From NCBI GenBank assembly GCA_028688575.1, contig JAQTXW010000027.1, positions 1 through 32,571 on the forward strand: DNA of 32,571 nucleotides. The letters run 5' to 3'. The first letter of the stretch is position 1; every line of letters begins with the position of its first letter. This DNA comes from Methylotenera sp. GTDB lineage: Bacteria > Pseudomonadota > Gammaproteobacteria > Burkholderiales > Methylophilaceae. The position numbers and the translations under genes were made by a program. The notes under the pieces are model-generated. The model did not search any database and was not told the DNA's origin. It worked only from the letters and a program-made list of their open reading frames with translations. This document shows positions 10,738 through 18,717 of this stretch, one piece after another.

Positions 10738-11259
10738 TTATTCCTTACCGATTTGGTAGATCTCTTTGCTGCTTTCCACGATTTTACCTGTGGTTGCATC
10801 AACTTCAACCTTCATTTCACCAGAGGCGGTTTGGATGTCAAATTCATATGAAGCCGCGCCATCTGGCTCAATTTCATATTCTGTTTCAATCACTTCACCA
10901 GGAAAAGCCGCAAGTGCCGTAGCTTTAGCATCATCTTCAGATACGTAACGTCTCGCTAAGAATGCAGTGTCTTCAGCGTTGGCCACTTCTTCTTCAATTT
11001 CAGTGATTTTGCCAGTTCTACCGTTACACTCCACATCCCAAGCTTTTCCGTCTGGTGTTTCAATATCAAACTCATAAACGGGTACTTTGTTTTCGAGTTT
11101 GTATTCCACTTTTGCCACCTCACCAGAGCGCACTTTAAGGGCTGCTGCCAAGCAATTCTCAAGGCCTACTTTTGATTTTGGGAATGCTGCATCCGCAGCG
11201 TGGAGTTGTGATGCTGCAAATGCGCCAGCAACCAAAGTTAACATTGCAAGTTTTTTCAT
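10738..11259 (-). CDS. Secreted protein with two PepSY domains
   Basis: The 173-residue protein has a typical Sec signal peptide (about 1-21, cleavage near LHA-AD). Two PepSY-type repeats follow (about 30-90 and 100-170). Each has the pattern 'E-Y-E-x-D-I-x-T-x-x-G ... V-x-x-x-TGKI', for example [20 protein letters not shown] and [20 protein letters not shown]. PepSY domains often inhibit proteases or bind partners in the envelope. The protein is acidic and probably periplasmic. It stands alone between a terminator and the start of the accessory region. Confidence 0.85.
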   Translation of the reverse strand: MKKLAMLTLVAGAFAASQLHAADAAFPKSKVGLENCLAAALKVRSGEVAKVEYKLENKVPVYEFDIETPDGKAWDVECNGRTGKITEIEEEVANAEDTAFLARRYVSEDDAKATALAAFPGEVIETEYEIEPDGAASYEFDIQTASGEMKVEVDATTGKIVESSKEIYQIGKE

Positions 11260-11366
11260 TTTACTTCCTTTCTAAGATGACCACTGATTTTGGCAATCAG
11301 TTTAGCCACCTGCCTAGGCACAGGCAACTGCATTTTAACAGCTTGTATGAATTATTGCGAATAATT

Positions 11367-11422
11367 GGGTTGATATGGATCAATGTTGGTTGATATCAAT
11401 CGGTGATGGTTGTATCTAACCA
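11367..11422. promoter_or_regulatory. Three tandem TGGTT-N6-AACCA-type sites upstream of the sRNA promoter
   Basis: Three palindromic sites lie exactly 20 bp apart, centre to centre: GGGTT-GATATG-GATCA (11367-11382, degenerate), TGGTT-GATATC-AATCG (11387-11402, half degenerate) and TGGTT-GTATCT-AACCA (11407-11422). The last is perfect, with arms of 8 bp (TGATGGTT / AACCATCA). They lie about 120-160 bp upstream of the predicted start of the sigma54 promoter at 11510, a usual distance for enhancer sites. The PepSY gene to the left has no correctly spaced sigma54 element. Confidence 0.65.
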
Positions 11423-11509
11423 TCAATTTTAAAAAAAATTAGCACTGAGTTTTAGATGATGTTTGTTAATTAATTGATTTTTATATAATTTTTATTTTTA
11501 TAAAAAATC

Positions 11510-11525
11510 AGGCACGAAAAATGCT
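11510..11525 (+). promoter_or_regulatory. Sigma54-type promoter of a putative sRNA
   Basis: AGGCACG-AAAA-ATGCT against the consensus TGGCACG-N4-TTGCT: two mismatches, with GG (11511-11512) and GC (11523-11524) exactly 10 bp apart. The predicted start is near 11536. A TATAAT hexamer at 11484-11489 exists but lacks a good -35, so I prefer the sigma54 reading because the three enhancer-like sites precede it. Confidence 0.6.
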
Positions 11526-11535
11526 TTTTGATAAT

Positions 11536-11654
11536 AGCTGTTTATTTTTTAAGCAGCAATGCATTGGGTTTGTAATATGCATGAAGTCCTTGGTTGGTAT
11601 GCATGATATCAATCAACCCTCTAAGGGGTAACGAGTCGTTACCCCTTCTTTTTT
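11536..11654 (+). ncRNA. Putative sigma54-dependent small RNA, about 119 nt
   Basis: The segment lies between a sigma54-type promoter and a strong intrinsic terminator and contains no convincing gene. Internal pairing elements include GCTG/CAGC near the 5' end, two ATGCAT blocks (11577-11582 and 11599-11604), and GGTTG/CAACC (11592-11596 and 11614-11618). The only start codon gives a 15-residue peptide (11559-11606) without a ribosome-binding site. Length, promoter and terminator fit a trans-acting sRNA. The targets are unknown, and I do not recognise the family. Confidence 0.5.
11623..11654 (+). terminator. Intrinsic terminator of the putative sRNA
   Basis: Perfect 10-bp stem AAGGGGTAAC / GTTACCCCTT with loop GAGTC, followed by CTTTTTT. 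It is among the strongest terminators in the window, yet no open reading frame of normal size precedes it. Confidence 0.88.
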
Positions 11655-11690
11655 GGCATGAGTTAACTTAACTGTCAGCAATGTGTAATC

Positions 11691-11865
11691 ATCCCAGATT
11701 TTCCATTAGGCGATTTTGCATCTACTTGCATATTAACTTGTCCACTTTGCGTTTTTTTGCGCATTTTTTCTGCCAATAGAATGACTATTGCCCATAAAGT
11801 CTGCACAAAAAATCCATCAAACTGTGCGGCGTTGCCATTGCAAGTTCTAATGGAAAATCTGGGAT
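11691..11865. repeat. 175-bp unit with 19-bp perfect terminal inverted repeats (MITE-like)
   Basis: Left end ATCCCAGATTTTCCATTAG (11691-11709) and right end CTAATGGAAAATCTGGGAT (11847-11865) are exact reverse complements. The 137 bp between them contain no gene that I can see. No clear target duplication is visible; outside the ends, TAATC appears on the left and, inverted, GATTA on the right. The stop codon of the minus-strand gene at 11865-12293 begins on the last base of the element. It may be a non-autonomous transposon remnant or a long hairpin at the 3' end of that gene. Confidence 0.6.
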
Positions 11866-12293
11866 TATAAAAAAGGCAGGCCGATTATAAATTTCAAAAT
11901 ACTCCATGCGCCAATTATTTGATTGGTTCTGTTTTGGGTTTGAGTCTCATTAGTGGTGAATTTTGTTTGTTCGGTTTCGTTAGCGATTATTTGAAGGCGA
12001 TCATCAGTTTTAATATTTGCGATGTCTTTTTTTTCTTCTTTGGTGTTGATTGTGTGATCTGTAGTATGTTCTGGGCTGCCTTTGACATGTGAATCCTGCT
12101 TTTGCAAGGCTTGATTGAGGTAATTTTTATTTTGAGAATCAAGTGTGGCAAGTCTTACGTGGTGTGTGCCAGGGGGCTTTTGTAAGTCATTTTGTGATGG
12201 GTTATTTTTTGTTTTACTTTCTAGCGCATAAGTGTGATGTACCCAAGTTGAGGTGGTTATTAAAAATAACAAAACTAATTTGATACGCGCCAT
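11865..12293 (-). CDS. Hypothetical secreted, Asn/Thr/Lys-rich protein
   Basis: The 142-residue protein has a signal peptide (about 1-23, ending near TYA-LE). A long polar, probably unstructured middle is rich in Asn, Gln, Thr and Lys. A short hydrophobic C-terminus (about 127-142, IIGAWSILKFIIGLPFL) could anchor it in a membrane. I do not recognise a family. It is divergent from the secretin gene. Between them lie two regulatory palindromes and a sigma54 element on its own strand at 12453-12468, so it may belong to the pilus regulon. The coding status is likely but not certain. Confidence 0.55.
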   Translation of the reverse strand: MARIKLVLLFLITTSTWVHHTYALESKTKNNPSQNDLQKPPGTHHVRLATLDSQNKNYLNQALQKQDSHVKGSPEHTTDHTINTKEEKKDIANIKTDDRLQIIANETEQTKFTTNETQTQNRTNQIIGAWSILKFIIGLPFL

Positions 12294-12340
12294 GTGAGGG
12301 TAAGTTTCCAGGTAATTTGGTTGTTAAATTGAGGTGGAAT

Positions 12341-12376
12341 TGGTTCATTTAAACCATAGGTGGTTGTTTACAGCCA
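12341..12376. promoter_or_regulatory. Two tandem TGGTT-N6-AACCA sites upstream of cpaC
   Basis: TGGTT-CATTTA-AACCA (12341-12356, perfect) and TGGTT-GTTTAC-AGCCA (12361-12376, one mismatch), centres 20 bp apart. They lie about 98 and 118 bp upstream of the start predicted from the sigma54 promoter at 12441. A further half site TGGTT lies at 12318-12322. The same motif occurs at 11367, 23101 and 30960. Confidence 0.68.
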
Positions 12377-12440
12377 ATTGTGATGATTGGACCATTGATT
12401 TTGTTTAAGTAGCTAGCTGAATAATAAGCGGTTTGTGTAA

Positions 12441-12456
12441 TGGCATATTTATTGCA
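12441..12456 (+). promoter_or_regulatory. Sigma54-type promoter of the cpaC-tad operon
   Basis: TGGCATA-TTTA-TTGCA: a near-consensus -24/-12 element with GG and GC exactly 10 bp apart. The predicted start is near 12467, giving a leader of about 35 nt before the cpaC ATG. It overlaps an inverted sigma54 element at 12453-12468, making the whole 28 bp nearly palindromic. Confidence 0.72.
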
Positions 12457-12468
12457 ATCTTTATGCCA
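12453..12468 (-). promoter_or_regulatory. Sigma54-type promoter facing the small secreted-protein gene
   Basis: On the minus strand the sequence reads TGGCATA-AAGA-TTGCA, again with the correct 10-bp GG/GC spacing. It shares the central TGCA with the cpaC promoter. The predicted start near 12442 would give a leader of about 150 nt for the gene ending at 11865, with both palindromes inside that leader. It may simply be a by-product of the symmetry, so confidence is lower than for its partner. Confidence 0.5.
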
Positions 12469-12501
12469 ATGTACTTTATAAAACTTACAAAAGCTTACCC
12501 A

Positions 12502-14667
12502 ATGATAAAAAAAGTTTTAGATGTTTGTTTTGTCATATTATTAACATCGTTATTTGCTGTTTCTTCTGTAATGGCGGAAGTTAAGCCAAAGTCAAGCTCT
12601 GCAACCCGCTACCTCAAGGTAATCAAGGGGCATTCATATCCACTTAGCTTCCATGCAAATATTGATACACTGGTGATTGGTGATCCTAATGTCATCCAGG
12701 TATCTACATTAAAGCCAGATTTAATCATTATCTCAGGGCAAGTGGTGGGGAGTACCTCACTTACCATTTTTAGCGAGCATCATGTAGCGACTAAATATGT
12801 TATTCAGGTCGCGACAGATTACACCCAGTTACAGGCTTTAATACATCAAATTGAAAGAAATGTGACAGTGGACGAAGTGGGGGATGTGATTGTCCTTAAG
12901 GGTAAAGTTAAAACCGCTGCCGCATTAACCAGAATTTTAACGCTGGCTGACCGTTACGTGAGTTCGGAGCAAACCCCCGATTTTTCTGTAATATCTGATA
13001 AAGGCGGGGTATTGGCAGGTAACACAGATGAGCAACAGGAAGTTGAGCCCACACTTTTAAACCTTTCCACACAAACCGTTGGCGCTGGCGGGGCGCGCCA
13101 GGGCGGGGGGCGCGGCGGTGGTGCTGGCGGTGGTATCGCGCGTGCTATCAGGCAGCCGCTGTATCCGGGTAAGGGTAATCTGGCGCAAAATATTTCACGT
13201 GGTGATGTGATTATGGTGGCGCAGGGCAAGGTGATGAGCTTGATTAAGGTAGAAGCTCAGCCCAAGGTCGAGGTTCAAATGCAGATTGTCGCTGTTGACA
13301 GAAACAAAACCGACGAACTGGGGTGGGATTGGAGAATTACGGGCATCAAAGACAGTGGCGGCAGCAGTACAGGCATTACCATAGGCGGACTGCTTGGTGG
13401 GGTTTCACCTTCTATTGGTAGTGGAATCAGCGGAACGGGTGGCAATACTGGCACTCTGAATGTAGGTAGTTCAACACTGGCCAGTGTGCTTAGTCATGTG
13501 GACGCTGCCAAAGGATTGACACTGGGATTGGTGAGTTTTTTAAGATTGGTGGAAGAAAAAGGCGCAGGTACAACCTTGTCTGAGCCGATTATCACCGCGT
13601 TGAGTGGGGAGTCGGCGAGCTTTCTGGTTGGCGGGTCGCTACCCATCCCTGTGCAGTCGCTCTCTGCAGGGAGTGCAACCCAAAATGCAGTTGTGGCCAC
13701 TAATGTTAGTTTTGTACAGTTTGGGCTTAGTTTAATTGTCAGGCCGACTGTGCTGGAGAATGGCAATATTTCAATCGTATTGGATCAGTCAATCTCTGAG
13801 CCTGATTACACCAATGCCTTTACCTTGCTGGGTACACCTATCCCTGCTTTTAAACAAAAAACGATCAGCACCCTTACCGAGTCTGCTAGTGGTGAAACTT
13901 GGGCTGTGGCCGGCTTGCTCACCGAAGAAGAAACTAAAACGATGAGTGAGGTGCCTTTTTTCTCACAAATCCCAGTCATCGGGCAATTATTTAAAAAGAA
14001 AAATGATCGCGTGAGCCGAAATGAACTGTTTATTGTCGTCAATGCAAGGCGCGTGGATGGTGTCAATAATACGACTCAAAATTTTGATAATGAAGGCCGT
14101 CTGAAGCCTTCCGAAGCTGAGGACCCAGCGGGTGCTGAAGATTATATTGAATATGAAAATTTGGATGAGCTGCCTTTAGCCCCAAACGTTAAGCATGAGG
14201 GTTTGCAAGAAAAAGAAAAAACAACCAAGCCAGCAAGCAGCAAAAAGCCAGTGGATGTTAAAGGTAAGAAGCAAACTGGGCAAAGTGGCAGTAAGGTGAA
14301 GCAACCCAATATCATTAACGGATTGAGAAATAACTCAATTCAGGATGCAGGTGCAATTACTCAAGCAGAAAAAAAACAACCCCAACAATACAGAACCATT
14401 GGTGATGTTAAGTTAAACAAGCCAATACCAGTTAATTCAGAGAATGACAGCCACTCAGGTACCTCGGCAGGTGATGTGCATTCTAATAAGCAGCCTTTAG
14501 ATAAATTAGATAATCATCTTGCAGAGCGTGATGCGCCTTACTATTTTGACTCTGCATCAGAACTCAATCAGTTGTTGGATTTGCAGGAAATGACCAGGAT
14601 GCGGCAAGAAAATCAGTCACCATTTATTACGCCTAAACAATGGGTGATTGATTCTACACGAGGCTAA
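12502..14667 (+). CDS. cpaC: Tad/Flp pilus outer-membrane secretin (CpaC/RcpA)
   Basis: Forms the outer-membrane channel of the Tad pilus. From ATG 12502 the protein has 721 residues and a good signal peptide (1-25, ending VMA-EV). Longer frames start with TTG and spoil the signal. The pilus-secretin N-domain (about 33-100) and a BON-like domain (about 105-150) come first. A glycine-rich linker (about 194-215) precedes the secretin domain (about 255-515), with GAGTTLSEPIITALSGESA near 354 and the terminal ELFIVVNARRV. Unusually, about 200 more residues follow, polar and rich in Lys, Glu, Pro and Asn. It is the first gene of the pilus operon, under a sigma54-type promoter. Confidence 0.93.
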   Translation: MIKKVLDVCFVILLTSLFAVSSVMAEVKPKSSSATRYLKVIKGHSYPLSFHANIDTLVIGDPNVIQVSTLKPDLIIISGQVVGSTSLTIFSEHHVATKYVIQVATDYTQLQALIHQIERNVTVDEVGDVIVLKGKVKTAAALTRILTLADRYVSSEQTPDFSVISDKGGVLAGNTDEQQEVEPTLLNLSTQTVGAGGARQGGGRGGGAGGGIARAIRQPLYPGKGNLAQNISRGDVIMVAQGKVMSLIKVEAQPKVEVQMQIVAVDRNKTDELGWDWRITGIKDSGGSSTGITIGGLLGGVSPSIGSGISGTGGNTGTLNVGSSTLASVLSHVDAAKGLTLGLVSFLRLVEEKGAGTTLSEPIITALSGESASFLVGGSLPIPVQSLSAGSATQNAVVATNVSFVQFGLSLIVRPTVLENGNISIVLDQSISEPDYTNAFTLLGTPIPAFKQKTISTLTESASGETWAVAGLLTEEETKTMSEVPFFSQIPVIGQLFKKKNDRVSRNELFIVVNARRVDGVNNTTQNFDNEGRLKPSEAEDPAGAEDYIEYENLDELPLAPNVKHEGLQEKEKTTKPASSKKPVDVKGKKQTGQSGSKVKQPNIINGLRNNSIQDAGAITQAEKKQPQQYRTIGDVKLNKPIPVNSENDSHSGTSAGDVHSNKQPLDKLDNHLAERDAPYYFDSASELNQLLDLQEMTRMRQENQSPFITPKQWVIDSTRG

Positions 14668-14672
14668 ATACA

Positions 14673-15413
14673 ATGAGTGATGGACTTATGAAAATAGAGA
14701 ATTTTACTAAACGATCAAAAATAGCACTCACCGCTTTAGTGGTGTTGATGTTTTCTGCCTGTAGCACGGTGAAAAACCCAGATGCACCAGTACCGGTTAA
14801 TTTTCCACACGCCCTGCAGCCGCAACTTCAGGCGTCACAGCATTGGGCGACTGTTGCCGAGGATATTGCCGATCAGGTGGTGGCTAATCTCAAAGAGAAA
14901 AAACTATTAAATAAACCGTTATATGTCAATCCGCAATCAACTCCCACAGAGTTTGGCAAGGCATTAAATGATTTTCTTATTACGCACTTAGTGCAAAAAG
15001 GAGTAGAAGTCAGTAGTGTGTCAGAAAAAAGTGTTGTATTGAATTACAAAACACAAGTGGTTAAATTTAAATCAAGCAGAAATGTTTTGCTGCCTTCGCA
15101 GTTGAAATGGACCACCCTGGCAGGCGGGTTGGTTGTTGGCAGGTTGTTAGCGGATGCGGTTGATATTAACAGTTTTGACGCTACAGTTTTGGTGGGTGGT
15201 GGTTTGTTTGATTTTTGGCAAGCCAATAAGGCGCCAAAGTTGGAGTTGGTGGTGACCTCATCTATTATGGCAGACCATCTATATGTGTCACGGACTACAA
15301 ACGTCTATTATGCTAACTCCGTGGATTCGCACCTATATGAGCGAGCAAAACTGAAATCAAAATCAAAATCAAATGGGCCATTTGATGATCCGTTTTATCA
15401 GATAAGCAAGTAA
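14673..15413 (+). CDS. Tad-locus lipoprotein of unknown function
   Basis: The 246-residue protein has a lipoprotein signal with the lipobox MFSAC at about residues 26-30, so it is probably attached to the outer membrane. The segment from about 60 to 130 (YVNPQSTPTEFGKALNDFLI and onward) faintly recalls FlgO-type lipoproteins, in which a short strand is followed by a helix that closes a small alpha/beta domain. A hydrophobic glycine-rich stretch lies near 150-190. It lies 5 bp after cpaC, in the place where other Tad loci have RcpB or TadD-like envelope proteins. It may assist secretin assembly; this is inference. An internal ATG at 14688 is a possible alternative start. Confidence 0.75.
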   Translation: MSDGLMKIENFTKRSKIALTALVVLMFSACSTVKNPDAPVPVNFPHALQPQLQASQHWATVAEDIADQVVANLKEKKLLNKPLYVNPQSTPTEFGKALNDFLITHLVQKGVEVSSVSEKSVVLNYKTQVVKFKSSRNVLLPSQLKWTTLAGGLVVGRLLADAVDINSFDATVLVGGGLFDFWQANKAPKLELVVTSSIMADHLYVSRTTNVYYANSVDSHLYERAKLKSKSKSNGPFDDPFYQISK

Positions 15414-15470
15414 TCCAGGTGATATTAGCGTCAGACTATAATTAGAAAATTAAATTGCCAAGCACCATTT

Positions 15471-16103
15471 ATGAAAATTTCGCCTCTTAAGTTGACTTTA
15501 GCCGTAGTTGCAGTGCTGATTATATTTTTTCTCACTACATTTTCTAATCAATGGGGAAATGTGACTGCAGAAAAGACCAGTAAAGATTTTGAGCCTGAAA
15601 TAAAAAAACTCAGCTCGAATCCAGCAAGTGCCAAGAAGCTGTGCCCTGATATTACAAAAAAACTCAGGGAAAGCATTCCAAAACTGGAAGGTAAAGATGT
15701 TGAGATCAAGCGCTTAAAAACAATTAAATTGATTTTAGATTGTGAAGTTGCCGCCGAAAATCATGAAAATTCATTTAAGGTATTGCAAGAAATATCTGCC
15801 GCACTACCACAAGAAGCGCGCTGGCATGCTGAAATGGCAAGTACGCTTTATAAATTAGGGCGCTATGGCGAGGCGGCAAGATCAGCCAGGCTTTCTGTGC
15901 AGTTGGCGCCCAAAAACTTCAGGTACCAGTTACAGGAAGCAAGAATACTCGCTAAAACTCCGATGCGAAAAAGAACAAGCCATGCTTACGAAGTAGCAGT
16001 TAAACTTGCGCCCTATGATCAGGTTAAAAAGGTGCATGAGGAACATATGAAGTTTTTAAATTCAATTAATTCCCAGCAGCCTGGCGAATCAAGTCCAAAG
16101 TAA
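15471..16103 (+). CDS. Membrane-anchored TPR protein of the Tad locus (TadD-like)
   Basis: The 210-residue protein has an N-terminal membrane anchor (about 7-24) and a mostly helical, charged body. At least one clear tetratricopeptide unit lies near residues 112-146 (WHAEMASTLYKLGRYGEAAR, then SVQLAPKN), and a weaker one follows. TadD of other Tad systems is a TPR lipoprotein needed for assembly; this protein lacks a lipobox but sits in the corresponding position. The gene is 57 bp after the lipoprotein gene and 9 bp before cpaE. Confidence 0.75.
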   Translation: MKISPLKLTLAVVAVLIIFFLTTFSNQWGNVTAEKTSKDFEPEIKKLSSNPASAKKLCPDITKKLRESIPKLEGKDVEIKRLKTIKLILDCEVAAENHENSFKVLQEISAALPQEARWHAEMASTLYKLGRYGEAARSARLSVQLAPKNFRYQLQEARILAKTPMRKRTSHAYEVAVKLAPYDQVKKVHEEHMKFLNSINSQQPGESSPK

Positions 16104-16112
16104 AATTTATCT

Positions 16113-17315
16113 ATGCGTATTCTTATTATTAGTTCGCAACAATCTTTTCGCCAGCAGGTGCAGGCCATTTGTTTGCGCTATCCTGACCGTGTTATCAGTA
16201 TGCGCACGGCAGAGTCGATAGGCCAGGGCTTGGAGTTGGCTATTCAGTTTGAGGCACAGATTGTATTTATAGATTTAACCAGGAATGTAGAAGCAGGCAT
16301 TTTGGCGATTGAGCAATTAGCTTCGGTGACCAATCGTATGGTGGCGGTGAGTATTGATAAATTAACTACCGAGTTTATGACGCGCACAATTAGAGCGGGT
16401 GCACGTGAAGTATTAAGTCAGCCAGTTCAGGATGATGAAGTACATGACATTATTCAAAAAACAGATTTATTAATGTCAGATAAAACCACTGTTCAGCCAT
16501 TAAGATCTGGCAAAGTCGTGATGTGTTTTTCAAGTAAAGGTGGCGTTGGCAAAACAACCATGGCCTGTAATTTGGCAGTCACCTTGCAGCAAAGATTTGG
16601 TTATGGGCGCGTTGCCTTAATAGATGCAAACACGCAGGCCCCTAATGTTGCACCGATGTTGGATTTAAGACCCCAGCGCTGGTTAAGAGACGCCATTATG
16701 GAGTATAAACGTCTTGATTCTGAGCTGCTTAAAGAGTTAATGACAATCCATGAACCCTCTGGACTAAATGTGTTGGCGCATAGTAGCGATAATCCGCTCG
16801 GGCTGGATTTCTCTGAAGACCAACTCTCTAAAATCCTATTGGTCGCTAAGGGAACCTATGACTGGACTGTGGTCGATACTTTTCCTTTGTTATCCAGTTT
16901 AAATTTATCGTTAATGGATTTGTCAGATGAAATTCTTCTGGTCACAGAAGGCGTAGTGCCAGCGCTAAGAAGTGCTAGACATAATCTGGATATGCTACAA
17001 AAAGCGGGATATAGTGAAAATAGAATTCGCGTAGTTTTGAATAGATTCACACGGTTTAAGGGGAATGTCACGCCTGAGTTAGTGGCAGAAACCCTAGGCT
17101 GGCCGATTAAAAATGTCATTCCTTATGATGTGCATTCTACGATTGCTGCAAATAGTGGTCAGGCCGTTGTTCAGATGTTTCCAGACCGGGATGTGACGCT
17201 CGCAATAGCCGATTTGGCCGATGCCGTCACTGGCGTTGAGTCAGCACCTGCACTGCCTGAAACTTTCTTAGAGCAGCAAATCAGGCTTTTTAGAAATTGG
17301 CTTGGTTTGAACTAA
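16113..17315 (+). CDS. cpaE: Tad pilus localisation ATPase CpaE/TadZ
   Basis: A MinD/ParA-like ATPase that places the Tad machine at its site on the membrane. Residues 1-115 form a receiver-like domain (RILIISSQQSFRQQVQAI) with an Asp in FIDL. The ATPase domain has the deviant Walker A SSKGGVGKTTMACNLA near residue 145 and the switch segment VVDTFPLL, where the usual DLP is changed. The 400 residues are typical. The TAA stop overlaps the ATG of cpaF (TAATG), which implies translational coupling. Confidence 0.93.
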   Translation: MRILIISSQQSFRQQVQAICLRYPDRVISMRTAESIGQGLELAIQFEAQIVFIDLTRNVEAGILAIEQLASVTNRMVAVSIDKLTTEFMTRTIRAGAREVLSQPVQDDEVHDIIQKTDLLMSDKTTVQPLRSGKVVMCFSSKGGVGKTTMACNLAVTLQQRFGYGRVALIDANTQAPNVAPMLDLRPQRWLRDAIMEYKRLDSELLKELMTIHEPSGLNVLAHSSDNPLGLDFSEDQLSKILLVAKGTYDWTVVDTFPLLSSLNLSLMDLSDEILLVTEGVVPALRSARHNLDMLQKAGYSENRIRVVLNRFTRFKGNVTPELVAETLGWPIKNVIPYDVHSTIAANSGQAVVQMFPDRDVTLAIADLADAVTGVESAPALPETFLEQQIRLFRNWLGLN

Positions 17316-18712
17316 TGGAGCAGCCAGCAGCCAATACATTGCGTGGTGAACTGAGGGAGCATAATCCTTCGGTTGAGCGTAACTTATTAAATGAAAGGGT
17401 GATCGCCCTTAATCAAAGCTTGGCAATGCAGTCGGGTCTGTTGCAGCAAACGGAAGTGCAGGGAGTTTCGTCATCCGCTTACGCGCAAATTCGGCACAAA
17501 CTGCATAGAGGATTGTTGGATTTGCTGAATCCTCAGGCGGTAGGCAATGCCTCCATTGAGCAGATTAAAAGTGCGGTTGAGGATTTTGTTACCTCATCTT
17601 TGGAGCAGGAGTCTTTGCCGCTTACACGTCAGGAGCGTGTTGGATTAGTTGAAGATTTGCTTTATGAGGTACTGGGCCTAGGCCCGCTATCCCCCCTCAT
17701 GACCGATAGCACGGTTTCAGATATTCTGGTGAATGGCCCGCATCAAATCTATGTTGAAAGACATGGCTTGCTGGAGCAGACAGAGATTCATTTCCATGAT
17801 GATGAACATTTGATGCTCACCATCGAGCGCATACTCTCACGCGTGGGTCGCCGTGTGGATGAATCAAGCCCGATGGCTGATGCCCGCTTGGCAGATGGTA
17901 GCCGTGTGAATGTCATCATTCCACCGTTGGCAATTAATGGCCCTACCATGTCGATTCGACGTTTTATGCGCAACATTTTAGATGTCAATGAGTTGGTGTC
18001 TGGCGGAGCGTTAACACAAGAGGCGGCAGAATTTCTCAAGTTATCTGTCAAGGCGCAGCTCAACATTATTGTGTCTGGTGGTACTGGCTCTGGTAAAACC
18101 ACCATGCTTAATGTGCTGTCGCAACATATTGGGGATGGTGAACGCGTGATCACCATTGAAGATACGGCTGAGTTGCAGCTAAGCCAGCGCCATGTTGTAA
18201 GGTTGGAGGCCAGGCCATCAAATACTGAAGGTAAGGGCTCAGTGTCTATCAGGGATCTGGTTAAAAATAGCCTGCGTATGCGGCCAGATCGCGTTATTAT
18301 CGGTGAGGTGCGCGGTGCCGAAGCTCTGGATATGTTGCAGGCAATGAATACAGGGCATGACGGATCTTTGGCTACACTGCACTCCAATAGTCCACGAGAT
18401 ACATTGGCCAGGATGGAAACCATGATGCTGATGGCTGAGTTGGACTTACCTCAACGCGTATTGCGTGAGCAAATTGCTTCAGCCGTCAACTTAATTGTAC
18501 ATGTTAACCGCTATCCTAATGGCGCCAGAAAAGTAGCCAATATCACCGAGATTACTGGCATCGACAACGGTGTTGTACTGATTCAGGATATTTTTGTCAC
18601 CAAGCGCGAGGGTGATCAAATGGTGATGCGGCCTACAGGAATCGTACCTTCACTTGCCAGTCTTTTACATGAGCGTGGCGTAGAGTTAGATAGTTATTTA
18701 TTTAGCACGTAA
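17315..18712 (+). CDS. cpaF: Tad pilus assembly/retraction ATPase CpaF/TadA
   Basis: A hexameric secretion ATPase that powers Flp pilus extension and retraction. I start it at ATG 17315, which overlaps the cpaE stop; the frame stays open to a TTG at 17297, but that has nothing to favour it. The 465 residues have the N-terminal domain (about 60-200), Walker A SGGTGSGKTTM near 254, the Asp box around ITIEDTAELQL, Walker B RVIIGEVRGAEALDMLQAMN near 330, and the His box GHDGSLATLHSNSPRD. All catalytic motifs are intact. Confidence 0.96.
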   Translation: MEQPAANTLRGELREHNPSVERNLLNERVIALNQSLAMQSGLLQQTEVQGVSSSAYAQIRHKLHRGLLDLLNPQAVGNASIEQIKSAVEDFVTSSLEQESLPLTRQERVGLVEDLLYEVLGLGPLSPLMTDSTVSDILVNGPHQIYVERHGLLEQTEIHFHDDEHLMLTIERILSRVGRRVDESSPMADARLADGSRVNVIIPPLAINGPTMSIRRFMRNILDVNELVSGGALTQEAAEFLKLSVKAQLNIIVSGGTGSGKTTMLNVLSQHIGDGERVITIEDTAELQLSQRHVVRLEARPSNTEGKGSVSIRDLVKNSLRMRPDRVIIGEVRGAEALDMLQAMNTGHDGSLATLHSNSPRDTLARMETMMLMAELDLPQRVLREQIASAVNLIVHVNRYPNGARKVANITEITGIDNGVVLIQDIFVTKREGDQMVMRPTGIVPSLASLLHERGVELDSYLFST

Positions 18713-18717
18713 ACAGC

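Noticed and set aside
11260-11366. Possible sigma54 promoters near the PepSY gene start (TGGCT...TTGCC on the minus strand, AGGCAC...CTGCA on the plus strand)
   Set aside because: In both, the distance between GG and GC is 11 bp; sigma54 elements need exactly 10 bp.
11559-11606. Fifteen-residue open frame inside the putative sRNA
   Set aside because: It has no ribosome-binding site and overlaps predicted stems; too short to support as a gene from one sequence.
12433-12501. Longer version of cpaC starting at TTG 12433
   Set aside because: It would begin upstream of, and include, the sigma54 promoter, and it adds 23 residues in front of a good signal peptide.
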